From the NCBI GenBank assembly GCA_020831885.1, contig JAFIFU010000017.1, forward strand, positions 1 through 58,659: a stretch of 58,659 bases of DNA. Direction: 5' to 3'. Of the stretch, positions 9,163-16,888 are shown one piece after another (the stretch's first letter is position 1; each line of letters begins with the position of its first letter). Source of the stretch: Ectothiorhodospiraceae bacterium (GTDB taxonomy: Bacteria; Pseudomonadota; Gammaproteobacteria; Nitrococcales; Aquisalimonadaceae). Position numbers and translations under genes: made by a program. The notes under the pieces were generated by a model. It made no database searches. It saw only the letters and a list, made by a program, of their open reading frames with translations, and was not told the DNA's origin.

Positions 9163-10128
9163 ATGATCGAGGTCCAAGTCCGCGAGAGGCGGAAAGAAGC
9201 GGATGCCGTGGCCGGTTTTGTGTTGGAGACGGTGTCCGGGGAAGCGCTTCCGGATTGGGAACCGGGCGCCCACATCGACGTGGAACTGACAACTGCGGAC
9301 GGAAAAACGGTGCTGCGCCAGTATTCGCTGTGCGGAGAGGTGGATGATCCACGCTGGCGTATCGCGGTGCTTGATACACCTGACTCCCGCGGCGGCTCCC
9401 GCGCCATGCATTCCGAGATCGATACCGGGAAGCTGATCCGGGTCAGTGAGCCCCGGAATAACTTTCCACTCCACGAGGGGGATGCCCCGGCCGTACTCAT
9501 TGCGGGTGGCATCGGGGTGACTCCGATCCTGCCCATGGCCCGGGAACTGCACCGCAGGGGCGCGCGCTTCCGGATGCATTATCAATACCGCTCCGAGACT
9601 GCCGCCGCGTTTCTGGAGGAACTGAAAGCCGCGCCGTTTGCCGAGTCGGTCACCTTCGGATCCGACAGCAAGATGGACCCGAAGGCTGCCATTAACGCGG
9701 CGCTTAAGGATGCTGACCCCAAGGGGCACTTCTATGTGTGCGGCCCCGCCGGCTTTATCGAGGCGGCAGAGATCGCCGCAGCCGCAGCCGGATTCAGTGC
9801 TCACCGTATCCACCGAGAGCTTTTCTCCGCGGCCCAGGCAGCGGTGGATACGGAGGATGATGAGCAATTCGAACTCGTCCTGGCGGAGTCTGGGTTTTCG
9901 GTATTGGTGCCACCAGGAAAGACGGCAGTTGCAGCCCTTGAGGAGGCTGGTGTTGATGTGCCGGTGTCCTGTGAACAGGGTGTGTGTGGCTCGTGCCTGA
10001 CGAAAGTGCTTGAAGGTGAGCCGGACCATCGGGATGCCTTCCTCATGCCTGAAGAGCGCAAGCGCGGTGATTACTTTACGCCGTGCTGCTCCCGTGCCAG
10101 GAGCGAACGCCTGGTGGTCGCGCTCTGA
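9163..10128 (+). CDS. Phthalate dioxygenase reductase-family electron transfer protein
   Basis: This 321-residue cytoplasmic flavoprotein moves electrons from NAD(P)H through flavin to a plant-type [2Fe-2S] centre. The flavin motif RQYSLCG, the nucleotide-binding GGIGVTPILPMA and YVCGPAGF, and the cluster motif CEQGVCGSC (C-x4-C-x2-C with a fourth Cys near FTPCC) appear in the order typical of VanB and phthalate dioxygenase reductases. Such reductases normally serve Rieske oxygenases, but the only oxygenase nearby is the P450 that begins 23 nt downstream. It is therefore likely the dedicated redox partner of that P450. Confidence 0.92.
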   Translation: MIEVQVRERRKEADAVAGFVLETVSGEALPDWEPGAHIDVELTTADGKTVLRQYSLCGEVDDPRWRIAVLDTPDSRGGSRAMHSEIDTGKLIRVSEPRNNFPLHEGDAPAVLIAGGIGVTPILPMARELHRRGARFRMHYQYRSETAAAFLEELKAAPFAESVTFGSDSKMDPKAAINAALKDADPKGHFYVCGPAGFIEAAEIAAAAAGFSAHRIHRELFSAAQAAVDTEDDEQFELVLAESGFSVLVPPGKTAVAALEEAGVDVPVSCEQGVCGSCLTKVLEGEPDHRDAFLMPEERKRGDYFTPCCSRARSERLVVAL

Positions 10129-10151
10129 ACTGATCGATCCGGAGAATACCA

Positions 10152-11360
10152 ATGGAACTCGTATACGACCCGACTCGACCGGACATTCGCCGGGATCCGT
10201 TTCCTCTCTACCAGCAACTCCAGGAAAATGACCCTGTTCACTGGAGCGAGCCCCTTCAGAGCTGGATCGTGACCCGGTACGCTGACGTGCGGAAGGTGGC
10301 GATGAGCAAGGAGTTGTCCCCGGATCGCCTCACGCCCTTCTATGAGGCCAGCCGGGGTGAGCGCCGCGAATTGCTCACGGAAATCATGCGTTACCTGAAT
10401 CGCTGGCTGGTATTCCGTGATCCGCCGGAGCATACCCGACTGCGTCGGCTGCTCAACACGGTGTTCACGCCCTCGGCGATCGCCTCCCTGCGGCCCACAA
10501 TCACCGGCACCGTCGAGCACATTCTCGCCGACATCGACGACAGCCAGCCCATCGACTTCATCAGCAAGTTCGCGATGCTGCTACCCGGCTACGTCATCAT
10601 GGACATGCTGGATATCCCGCGTGAGGACTTCCCGAAAATCAAGGTCTGGTCAGATGATATGCGGTTGTTTATCGGTTCCGCGCGGGACGTACCCGATAAG
10701 TATCAGCGGGCCCACGATGGCTGCGTGAACATGGCCGAGTATTTCCGTGGGGTCATCCGTGAGCGGCGCGCGAACCCGGGGGAGGATTTCGTCAGCCGAA
10801 TGACAAAGGCCCGCGACGAGGGCAACATGCTGACCGAGGATGAACTGATCGCGACCTGCATGCTTTTGCTATTCGCCGGGCATGAGACAACCACCAACCT
10901 GCTGGGTAACGCGGTCAAGGCGATGATCGACTTCCCGGAGCAACGTGAGCGCCTGCGCGAGAACCCGGACATGATCGAGACGGCCGTGGAGGAGTTTCTG
11001 CGGTATGACGGACCCAGCAACTCCATCGCCCGGGTGGTCGCTGTCGATCACGAACTGGGCGGAAAACAACTGCGGAAGGGCGAGCGCGTGTTCGCAATGA
11101 TCAATGCGGCCAACCGGGATCCCCAGCAGTTCGAGCGCCCCCAGGATCTGGATCTCTCCAGGTCCCCGAATCGGCATCTGACCTTCGGTCAGGGGCCCCA
11201 TTTCTGCCTTGGCGCCCCGCTGGCACGGCTCGAGGGGAATGTTGCACTGGCCATCATCGCCGAACGGTTCCCGAACCTGCGGGCGGCTGACAAGGAACCG
11301 GATTGGGTGGATGCGCTCATCATGCGTGGCCTGATGCGACTACCCGTACGGCTGACCTGA
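10152..11360 (+). CDS. Cytochrome P450 monooxygenase
   Basis: This 402-residue soluble bacterial P450 uses O2 and two electrons to hydroxylate its substrate. The I-helix oxygen-activation motif is LLFAGHETTTN, the K-helix ExxR is EEFLR, and the heme loop FGQGPHFCLGAPLARLE places the thiolate ligand at Cys352. The length is normal for a class I enzyme with no fused reductase. It is sandwiched between a phthalate-family reductase and a thiolase gene in one operon, pointing to hydroxylation of an alicyclic, terpenoid or branched acid before CoA-dependent chain shortening. The substrate is inference only. Confidence 0.93.
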   Translation: MELVYDPTRPDIRRDPFPLYQQLQENDPVHWSEPLQSWIVTRYADVRKVAMSKELSPDRLTPFYEASRGERRELLTEIMRYLNRWLVFRDPPEHTRLRRLLNTVFTPSAIASLRPTITGTVEHILADIDDSQPIDFISKFAMLLPGYVIMDMLDIPREDFPKIKVWSDDMRLFIGSARDVPDKYQRAHDGCVNMAEYFRGVIRERRANPGEDFVSRMTKARDEGNMLTEDELIATCMLLLFAGHETTTNLLGNAVKAMIDFPEQRERLRENPDMIETAVEEFLRYDGPSNSIARVVAVDHELGGKQLRKGERVFAMINAANRDPQQFERPQDLDLSRSPNRHLTFGQGPHFCLGAPLARLEGNVALAIIAERFPNLRAADKEPDWVDALIMRGLMRLPVRLT

Positions 11361-11400
11361 CGGCGAGAGCGTGCGGTGGAGTCCGCAGGAGGAGACGAAC

Positions 11401-12654
11401 GTGCAAGATGTTTATGTGATTGGCACTGCCTGTACACCGTTCGGGAAGCATCCGGACCTGGGCTTCAAGGAGCTCACCCGCCAGGTGTACACCCGGGTGC
11501 TCGAAGACTCGTGCTTGCCGGACGCCGGAGCGATTGAGCAGGCGTGGTTCGGTAACTGCGGAATGGGCACGTTTGGCCAGCGGAACATTCGCGGCCAGGT
11601 CTGCTTCACGCCTCTGGTTCGCGAGGGCCTGTTCCCTGAAAGAGTGGGGATCATCAACGTGGAGGGCGGCTGCGCCACCGCGTCAATGGCGTTCCACGGC
11701 GCCTGGAAGGACGTGTTGTCCGGCCAGGCTGACGTCTCGTTGGCCGTGGGCGTGGAGAAGACCTTCATCCCGGACGATCCGGCCCGTACTCAGGAGATCT
11801 TCGAGGGCGGGATCGATCAACTGGATCCCGAGGAATGGCACGCCTATTATGCGGATGCCGGACAGCGTTCGGGCAAACCGTTTCAGCCGAATGCGGGCGG
11901 CGGTACCGTCTTCATGGACACCTACGCAATGCAGGCGGCTTACCACATGAAGCGGTTTGGTACGACCCAGGAGCAGATTGCCCGTGGGGCATCGAAGAAC
12001 CACGCCATGGGCGCGCGCAACCCGCTCGCGCAATACCGCTTCGAAGTCACACCGGAAGAGGTTTTGGCGGATCGGGAGGTGAGTTGGCCCCTGACGCGCT
12101 CCATGTGCGCCCCGGTGGGCGACGGCGCTGCGGCGGCCCTGCTCTGCTCGGAGAAGTTCCTGAGATCCCTGCCTCCGGCGGCGCAGGAGCGCGCGATCCG
12201 AGTCCGGGCCAGCGTGTTGACCGGCGGCAAATACCGTGACCTGGACGAGCCCGGCCTGTCCCATGTCGCCGCCAAACGCGCCTATGCTGCGTCAGGCTTG
12301 GCGCCCGAAGACGTGGATGTGGCCGAGGTGCATGACGCCACCGCCTTCTGCGAGATCTATCAGAGCGAGATGCTGGGTTTCTGCGAAATCGGGAAAGGCG
12401 GTGAGTTCGTGGCTTCGGGGGCCACGGCGCTGGACGGGCGAATTCCAGTCAACCTCTCCGGTGGCCTGGTCTCCAAGGGGCATCCAGTGGGGGCTACCGG
12501 GCTTTCCATGATTCATGAACTGGCGTTGCAACTGCGTCAGGAGGCCGGGGAGCGGCAGCGCCCTAACGCCCGGATCGCACTCGCCGAAAACGGTGGAGGC
12601 GTTGTCGGTTTCGACGAGGCAGCCTGCTCGATCATTCTGCTTGAAGCGCGTTGA
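11401..12654 (+). CDS. Thiolase family protein, SCPx-type
   Basis: This 417-residue enzyme resembles the thiolase domain of sterol carrier protein X, which cleaves branched or bulky 3-ketoacyl-CoAs. The acylated Cys is at about position 91 (NVEGGCATASMAF). Later motifs are HDATAFCEIYQSEMLG, GGLVSKGHPVGATG and LAENGGG; the second active-site Cys of classical thiolases is replaced by the NGGG stretch, as is usual for this subgroup. The GTG at 11401 is chosen because an AGGAGGAG ribosome site precedes it and the family N-terminus DVYVIGTA begins there. It ends the operon started by the reductase and P450. Confidence 0.9.
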   Translation: MQDVYVIGTACTPFGKHPDLGFKELTRQVYTRVLEDSCLPDAGAIEQAWFGNCGMGTFGQRNIRGQVCFTPLVREGLFPERVGIINVEGGCATASMAFHGAWKDVLSGQADVSLAVGVEKTFIPDDPARTQEIFEGGIDQLDPEEWHAYYADAGQRSGKPFQPNAGGGTVFMDTYAMQAAYHMKRFGTTQEQIARGASKNHAMGARNPLAQYRFEVTPEEVLADREVSWPLTRSMCAPVGDGAAAALLCSEKFLRSLPPAAQERAIRVRASVLTGGKYRDLDEPGLSHVAAKRAYAASGLAPEDVDVAEVHDATAFCEIYQSEMLGFCEIGKGGEFVASGATALDGRIPVNLSGGLVSKGHPVGATGLSMIHELALQLRQEAGERQRPNARIALAENGGGVVGFDEAACSIILLEAR

Positions 12655-12831
12655 CACCACCGAGGTGCAGGCGGCGCCGGGGTTTGCTGATGCCGCCTGC
12701 ACAGTCGACGGATGCCGTTCATCAATGCGCCTGATCGCCACTGAATGCGGCAGCATTGGTGCAGAAATCACCCATCAGCGTCCTCGGTCTCTCCGTGGAC
12801 AACCTATTGAGACTCCACACCTAGGGAAGTG

Positions 12832-13407
12832 TCATTGATCCAGCGCCAGTTCCACCAACTTGGCCATACCGGCACGGGCATGCTGCACCAGACCGCAATC
12901 CCGTGTGGTCTGGACCATGACCACGGCCCCTTCCAGCATCAGGACCAGCTCCGTGGCCAGCGCCTCCGGATCCGGCGCCCCCGCCCGCCGCGCCACCTCG
13001 GTGATGTAATCGATACGGAAGCGCTTGTGCTGGGCCGCGGCCTGATGAATCGGATGATCAGGATCGGGATACTGGACGGCCAGATTGATCATCGGGCAAC
13101 CGCAGAAATCCTCCCGCTGACACCATTCCTCCAACAGATCAACCAGCGTCAGCAACTGCTCACGGGGGGAAAGCTTGCGCTGCTCCACCACCGCCTCGAA
13201 CTCCTCCCGGAGTTGATCGTTTAGCCGTGCCGCGACGGCCAGAACGAGATTCTCCTTGGACTTGAAATGCTTGTACAGCGTCATCTTCGCCACGCCGGCC
13301 TCGGCCAACAGGCGGTCGATTCCGGTGGTATGACATCCGTTGCGGTAGAACAGCTCGGCAGCCGTCTCCAGCAGTTGATCCCGGCGGGAACTGGTACGCG
13401 TCGTCAT
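12832..13407 (-). CDS. TetR/AcrR-family transcriptional regulator
   Basis: This roughly 191-residue regulator has an N-terminal helix-turn-helix with GIDRLLAEAGVAKMTLYKHF and the following FKSKENLVLAV typical of the family, and a divergent ligand domain containing the Cys-rich CQREDFCGCPM. The start at 13407 (MTTRTSS) is favoured over the ATG one codon upstream because of spacing to AGCGGAGGAG. It is divergent from the PLP dehydratase gene, across about 140 bp, and probably regulates it or itself. The conditions it senses cannot be read from the sequence. Confidence 0.87.
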   Translation of the reverse strand: MTTRTSSRRDQLLETAAELFYRNGCHTTGIDRLLAEAGVAKMTLYKHFKSKENLVLAVAARLNDQLREEFEAVVEQRKLSPREQLLTLVDLLEEWCQREDFCGCPMINLAVQYPDPDHPIHQAAAQHKRFRIDYITEVARRAGAPDPEALATELVLMLEGAVVMVQTTRDCGLVQHARAGMAKLVELALDQ

Positions 13408-13460
13408 CATCTCCTCCGCTCTTTTATAGATCATGCGCCACCCTGACCCATTCAAAGTAT

Positions 13461-13480
13461 ACAATTCTGTCTGACAATTC
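13461..13480. promoter_or_regulatory. Possible operator between tetR and the PLP dehydratase
   Basis: Two ACAATTC copies 13 bp apart (13461-13467 and 13474-13480) flank the 9-bp palindrome TGTCTGACA (13468-13476). The location midway between divergent genes suits the adjacent TetR protein. The motif is short and unsupported by other copies in the window. Confidence 0.35.
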
Positions 13481-13550
13481 ACCTCCCCGGTTGGCAGCGG
13501 CCGCTGCGGCGCAGTATGGTTCCCGAGGCAGGTCACTGAGGAGGGACGTC

Positions 13551-14504
13551 ATGGAGGCGTCGGACATCCTGGCTGCCCGGACGCGTATCCGGGACCGCAT
13601 CGAGGTGACACCGCTGGTGGCGGATCTGCGACTGAGCGACCGCCTGGGGCAGCGCGTGCTGTACAAATGTGAACTGTTCCAGCACACGGGCTCCTTCAAG
13701 ATCCGCGGCGCCCTGAACTGGCTCCGCACGGCAAGCGCCCTTGAACTCAACTCCGGTCTCGGGGCGGTGTCCGCTGGCAATCACGCCATTGCTCTGGCCC
13801 GGGCGGCGGCGGATACAGGAACGCCCCTGACCGTGGTGATGCCGGCCAACGCCAGCCCCCTCAAAGTGGAGGCAAGCCGTGCGCTCGGCGCCGACGTGAT
13901 TCTGCACGGGGATATCAACGCCGCCTGGAACCACATGCACACACTGTGCGCACAACGCGGCCTGACGCTGGTTCACCCCTACGACGATCTGCGCATCATC
14001 GCCGGTCAGGGCACCTTGGGACTGGAGATCCTGGAACAGTCGCCGAGCGCGTCCTGCATCCTGTGCCCGGTTGGCGGCGGCGGACTGATCTCGGGTCTCG
14101 CCCTGGTAACCCGTAGCCGGCGACCGGAGCTGCGGGTCATCGGCGTGGAGCCGGAGGGTGCGCCCACCCTGCACCACGCATGGCAGTCAGGCGGCCCGAA
14201 GCGGCTGCCACGGGTGGACACCTGTGCCTGGAGCCTGGGGGCAGCCATTGCGGGGGAGCACACCTACCGGCTCTCCCGGCAATGGGTCAGCGGGCTGAGT
14301 CAGGTTTCGGAGGGCGCCATTGCCGAGGCCATGCGCCATCTGATCCACACCATGCGCCTGTTGCCCGAGCCCGGGGCTGCCGTCGGCGTGGCGTCATTGC
14401 TGGAACACGGCGTGCCGGACGGCGTTTCCCCGGACGGCGTGATCGTAGTGGTGCTCACCGGCGGCAACGCCAGTCTGGACGAGCTGAAACCCTGGCTCGT
14501 GTGA
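13551..14504 (+). CDS. PLP-dependent threonine/serine dehydratase-like enzyme
   Basis: This 317-residue fold-type II PLP enzyme carries the Schiff-base Lys at about position 50 (HTGSFKIRGALN), the substrate loop SAGNHAIALARAA and the phosphate-binding glycine loop GGGGLISGL. It lacks the C-terminal ACT regulatory domain of biosynthetic IlvA, so a catabolic threonine or serine dehydratase, a hydroxyaspartate dehydratase or a EutB-like role is more likely. The ATG at 13551 follows GAGGAGGG with good spacing. It ends convergently with the LOG-family gene, and both stop codons fall inside one palindrome. Confidence 0.85.
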   Translation: MEASDILAARTRIRDRIEVTPLVADLRLSDRLGQRVLYKCELFQHTGSFKIRGALNWLRTASALELNSGLGAVSAGNHAIALARAAADTGTPLTVVMPANASPLKVEASRALGADVILHGDINAAWNHMHTLCAQRGLTLVHPYDDLRIIAGQGTLGLEILEQSPSASCILCPVGGGGLISGLALVTRSRRPELRVIGVEPEGAPTLHHAWQSGGPKRLPRVDTCAWSLGAAIAGEHTYRLSRQWVSGLSQVSEGAIAEAMRHLIHTMRLLPEPGAAVGVASLLEHGVPDGVSPDGVIVVVLTGGNASLDELKPWLV

Positions 14505-14519
14505 CCGGCACCGGTCACA
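14500..14519. terminator. Palindrome spanning two convergent stop codons
   Basis: TGTGACCGG (14500-14508) and CCGGTCACA (14511-14519) form a perfect 9-bp inverted repeat separated by two bases. The TGA of the dehydratase (14502-14504) and the TGA of the minus-strand gene (14515-14517) both lie in its arms. It may act as a bidirectional stop, but no T-run follows. Confidence 0.45.
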
Positions 14520-15069
14520 GACTCCGGCGGTACAAGTCCTCCAGACGCCGCAACAGCATCTCTGGCGAGTCATCCAGGGTCAGGAGCCGACGGTGCTCCG
14601 CCCGAACGAAGCCGGCGTCCACCATCCGATCAAGGAACCGGGCCAGGGGCGTGTAATAGTCATCCACGTTGAGAGCGCCACAGGGCTTGGTGTGCATGTC
14701 GAGCTGCCCCCAGGTCAGCATCTCGAACAGCTCCTCCAGGGTGCCCAGGCCGCCCGGCAACGCGATGAAGGCGTCCGCCAGGTCCGCCATCAAGGCCTTG
14801 CGGGCATGCATGCCGTCCACCACATGCAGTTGTGTCACACCGTGGTGTGCGACTTCCTTGTCCTGGAGGAAACGCGGGATCACGCCGATCACCTCGCCAC
14901 CCGCTTCCAGAACCGCGTCGGCCAGCACCCCCATCAATCCCACACTGGCGCCGCCATACACCAACCCCAGGCCCTGCTCTCCCAGCAACAGCCCAAGCTC
15001 CCGGGTTGCCTCGGCATAAACCGGCTCATTGCCCCGTTTGGAGCCGCAATAAACACATATCCGTTCCAT
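14515..15069 (-). CDS. LOG family (YvdD-like) nucleoside 5'-monophosphate phosphoribohydrolase
   Basis: This 184-residue protein belongs to the lysine-decarboxylase-like/LOG family, whose members release a nucleobase from nucleoside monophosphates. The signatures [10 protein letters not shown] and [16 protein letters not shown] are intact. The ATG at 15069 ([10 protein letters not shown]) follows GAGGGG and gives the family's usual N-terminus; longer in-frame starts add an unrelated leader. It faces the PLP dehydratase convergently and has no evident pathway partners here. The old label lysine decarboxylase is not supported. Confidence 0.9.
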   Translation of the reverse strand: MERICVYCGSKRGNEPVYAEATRELGLLLGEQGLGLVYGGASVGLMGVLADAVLEAGGEVIGVIPRFLQDKEVAHHGVTQLHVVDGMHARKALMADLADAFIALPGGLGTLEELFEMLTWGQLDMHTKPCGALNVDDYYTPLARFLDRMVDAGFVRAEHRRLLTLDDSPEMLLRRLEDLYRRSL

Positions 15070-15326
15070 GCACCCCTCGTCCAGGAATCCCTCAGCAGCC
15101 GTCCTCAGGTCGCAGTGGCATACGGTCCACTGCACCGAGGCTAACAGCAGGCAAGTGTAGCGCGCCGCCTGCCGACAAGTAACCTGCTCCGCCGCAACGC
15201 AGGGTAGTGTCCCGTCCCGCAACAGCGGCATACTAGAACCATCCCTGTTGCCGCGTTACATTCGGCGTTAACCAGGAAATGTGCGTTACCGCTCAACGCG
15301 GCCCCGGCGCCGCAAGTGGAGGAAAC

Positions 15327-15854
15327 ATGCGTGGCCCAGCCCGACGTTACCAGGCAGTCGCAGGCAGTTGTGCACTGGGAGCCCTGCTGGCTGTCGGCAC
15401 TGCACAGGCCCAGCAACCATTCTACTTCGGCGTGGATCTTCACAACTGGTTCTTCAACCCGGACCGCGGAAGTGCCGCCAGTGACGTGGGTGTCCGCGCG
15501 AAATTCGGGGCGCGCCTCACACCACAGGTGGCGCTGGAGGCACATCTGGCCACCGGCGGTTCCGACCGAACCGGTCGGGGTGATGACATTGACCCAAGCC
15601 ACCTGCTGAGCGGCCTGGTACGGGGGGATATCCCGATTACCCGGTACAGCAGCCTGTACGGCGTGGTGGGCTTTTCGGAACTCCGCTACGATATGAACAA
15701 CCGTTCCGAGAAGGAAAGCAGCATCAGTTTCGGACTGGGCGGCGATTTCCAGGTGGCCAACAACACCTACCTGAACATCGACTACATCCGGTACATCAGC
15801 GACAGCGAATTCGATTACGACGCCCTGAACCTGGGAGCACGCTGGGAGTTCTGA
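15327..15854 (+). CDS. Small outer-membrane beta-barrel protein
   Basis: This 175-residue protein begins with a signal peptide (core GSCALGALLAVG, likely cut after AQA) and then shows alternating polar and hydrophobic strands ending in a C-terminal Phe (ARWEF), the hallmark of proteins inserted by the BAM machinery. The size fits an eight-stranded barrel of the OmpA-like or PagL-like superfamily, but no catalytic motif is recognised. The ATG at 15327 follows GGAGGAAAC; an upstream GTG would extend the protein without a better signal. It stands alone between convergent and divergent neighbours. The function is unknown. Confidence 0.8.
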   Translation: MRGPARRYQAVAGSCALGALLAVGTAQAQQPFYFGVDLHNWFFNPDRGSAASDVGVRAKFGARLTPQVALEAHLATGGSDRTGRGDDIDPSHLLSGLVRGDIPITRYSSLYGVVGFSELRYDMNNRSEKESSISFGLGGDFQVANNTYLNIDYIRYISDSEFDYDALNLGARWEF

Positions 15855-15925
15855 CAGGGGACCTGGCGGACCGGGGCGCCCCATCAATCAATGCGGCAGC
15901 GCCCCCAAACGGTCGCGAGCCCGGG

Positions 15926-16864
15926 TCACGGTTGCTGCTGTTCCAGCTCCGCCCCTTCCTTTTCCGGCGGCTGCAGATCGTACTTGCTCACCCCCATGGC
16001 CAATGCCGAGGAGCTGGCCACGAAGATGGAGGAATAGGTACCGACCAGCACCCCCAGCAGCAGGGTGAACGCAAACCCGGAAATGAGCTCACCCCCAAGA
16101 AGGTACAGGGACATCACCACCAGCAGCGTGGTGAACGAGGTCACGATGGTCCGGGAAAGCGTCTGGTTGATGGAGGTGTTCATGACCTCCTCGGTGGTTC
16201 CCTTGCGCATCTTGATGAAGTTCTCGCGGATGCGGTCGAAGACCACGATGGTATCGTTCAGGGAGTAGCCCACCACGGCGAGGAGCGCCGCAAGCACGGT
16301 GAGATCGAAGCTCACCTGGAACGCCGCCAGAATTCCCAGGATCAGGGTCACGTCATGCAGCAGCGCGGCGACCGAACCGGCGGCAAACCGGTACTCGAAG
16401 CGAAGTGCCACGTAGATGAGTATGCCGCCCAAGGCGATCAGCATGGCCAGCAGGCCGTCCTGGGTCAGTTCCTCACCGATCTGTGGCCCCACGAACTCCA
16501 CCCGCCGCAAATCCACCTCGGGCGCATGACTGCGAAGTACGGAAAGCACCTGATTGCTCAGTTCCGCCGCCTCCACGTCATCCTGAGGCGCCAGCCGGAT
16601 CATCACCTCCCGGGCGGAGCCGAAATGCTGAACCACGGCGCCCTCGAAGCCCCCCGCATTCAGGGTCCGGCGCACCTCGGTCAGATCCGCCGGCGCCGGG
16701 TAACCCACTTCCACCACGGTGCCACCGGTGAAGTCGATACCGAAGTTCAGCCCCCTTAGCAACAGGGCCGCGATCGCAGCGGCAAGCAGAATAACCGAGA
16801 CCACCGCCGCCAGCCGGCGGTGCCCCATGAAGTTGATGCTCGGATCCTTCTTGAAAAGCCACAT
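15926..16864 (-). CDS. secF: Protein translocase subunit SecF
   Basis: This 312-residue inner-membrane protein forms, with SecD and YajC, the proton-driven accessory complex of the Sec translocon. It has an N-terminal TM helix, a periplasmic domain and a five-helix RND-like bundle. The FGIDFTGGTVVEV stretch after the first helix and the VGYSLNDTIVVFDRIREN motif are diagnostic of SecF. It lies 24 nt downstream of secD on the same strand. The length and layout are standard. Confidence 0.97.
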   Translation of the reverse strand: MWLFKKDPSINFMGHRRLAAVVSVILLAAAIAALLLRGLNFGIDFTGGTVVEVGYPAPADLTEVRRTLNAGGFEGAVVQHFGSAREVMIRLAPQDDVEAAELSNQVLSVLRSHAPEVDLRRVEFVGPQIGEELTQDGLLAMLIALGGILIYVALRFEYRFAAGSVAALLHDVTLILGILAAFQVSFDLTVLAALLAVVGYSLNDTIVVFDRIRENFIKMRKGTTEEVMNTSINQTLSRTIVTSFTTLLVVMSLYLLGGELISGFAFTLLLGVLVGTYSSIFVASSSALAMGVSKYDLQPPEKEGAELEQQQP

Positions 16865-16888
16865 GGCGCTCTCGCTCCCGGTCCCGCC

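Noticed and set aside
14515-15231. LOG-family gene extended to 15231 and called lysine decarboxylase
   Set aside because: The extension lacks family similarity, the ATG at 15069 has a ribosome site, and the motifs are those of phosphoribohydrolases rather than a PLP decarboxylase.
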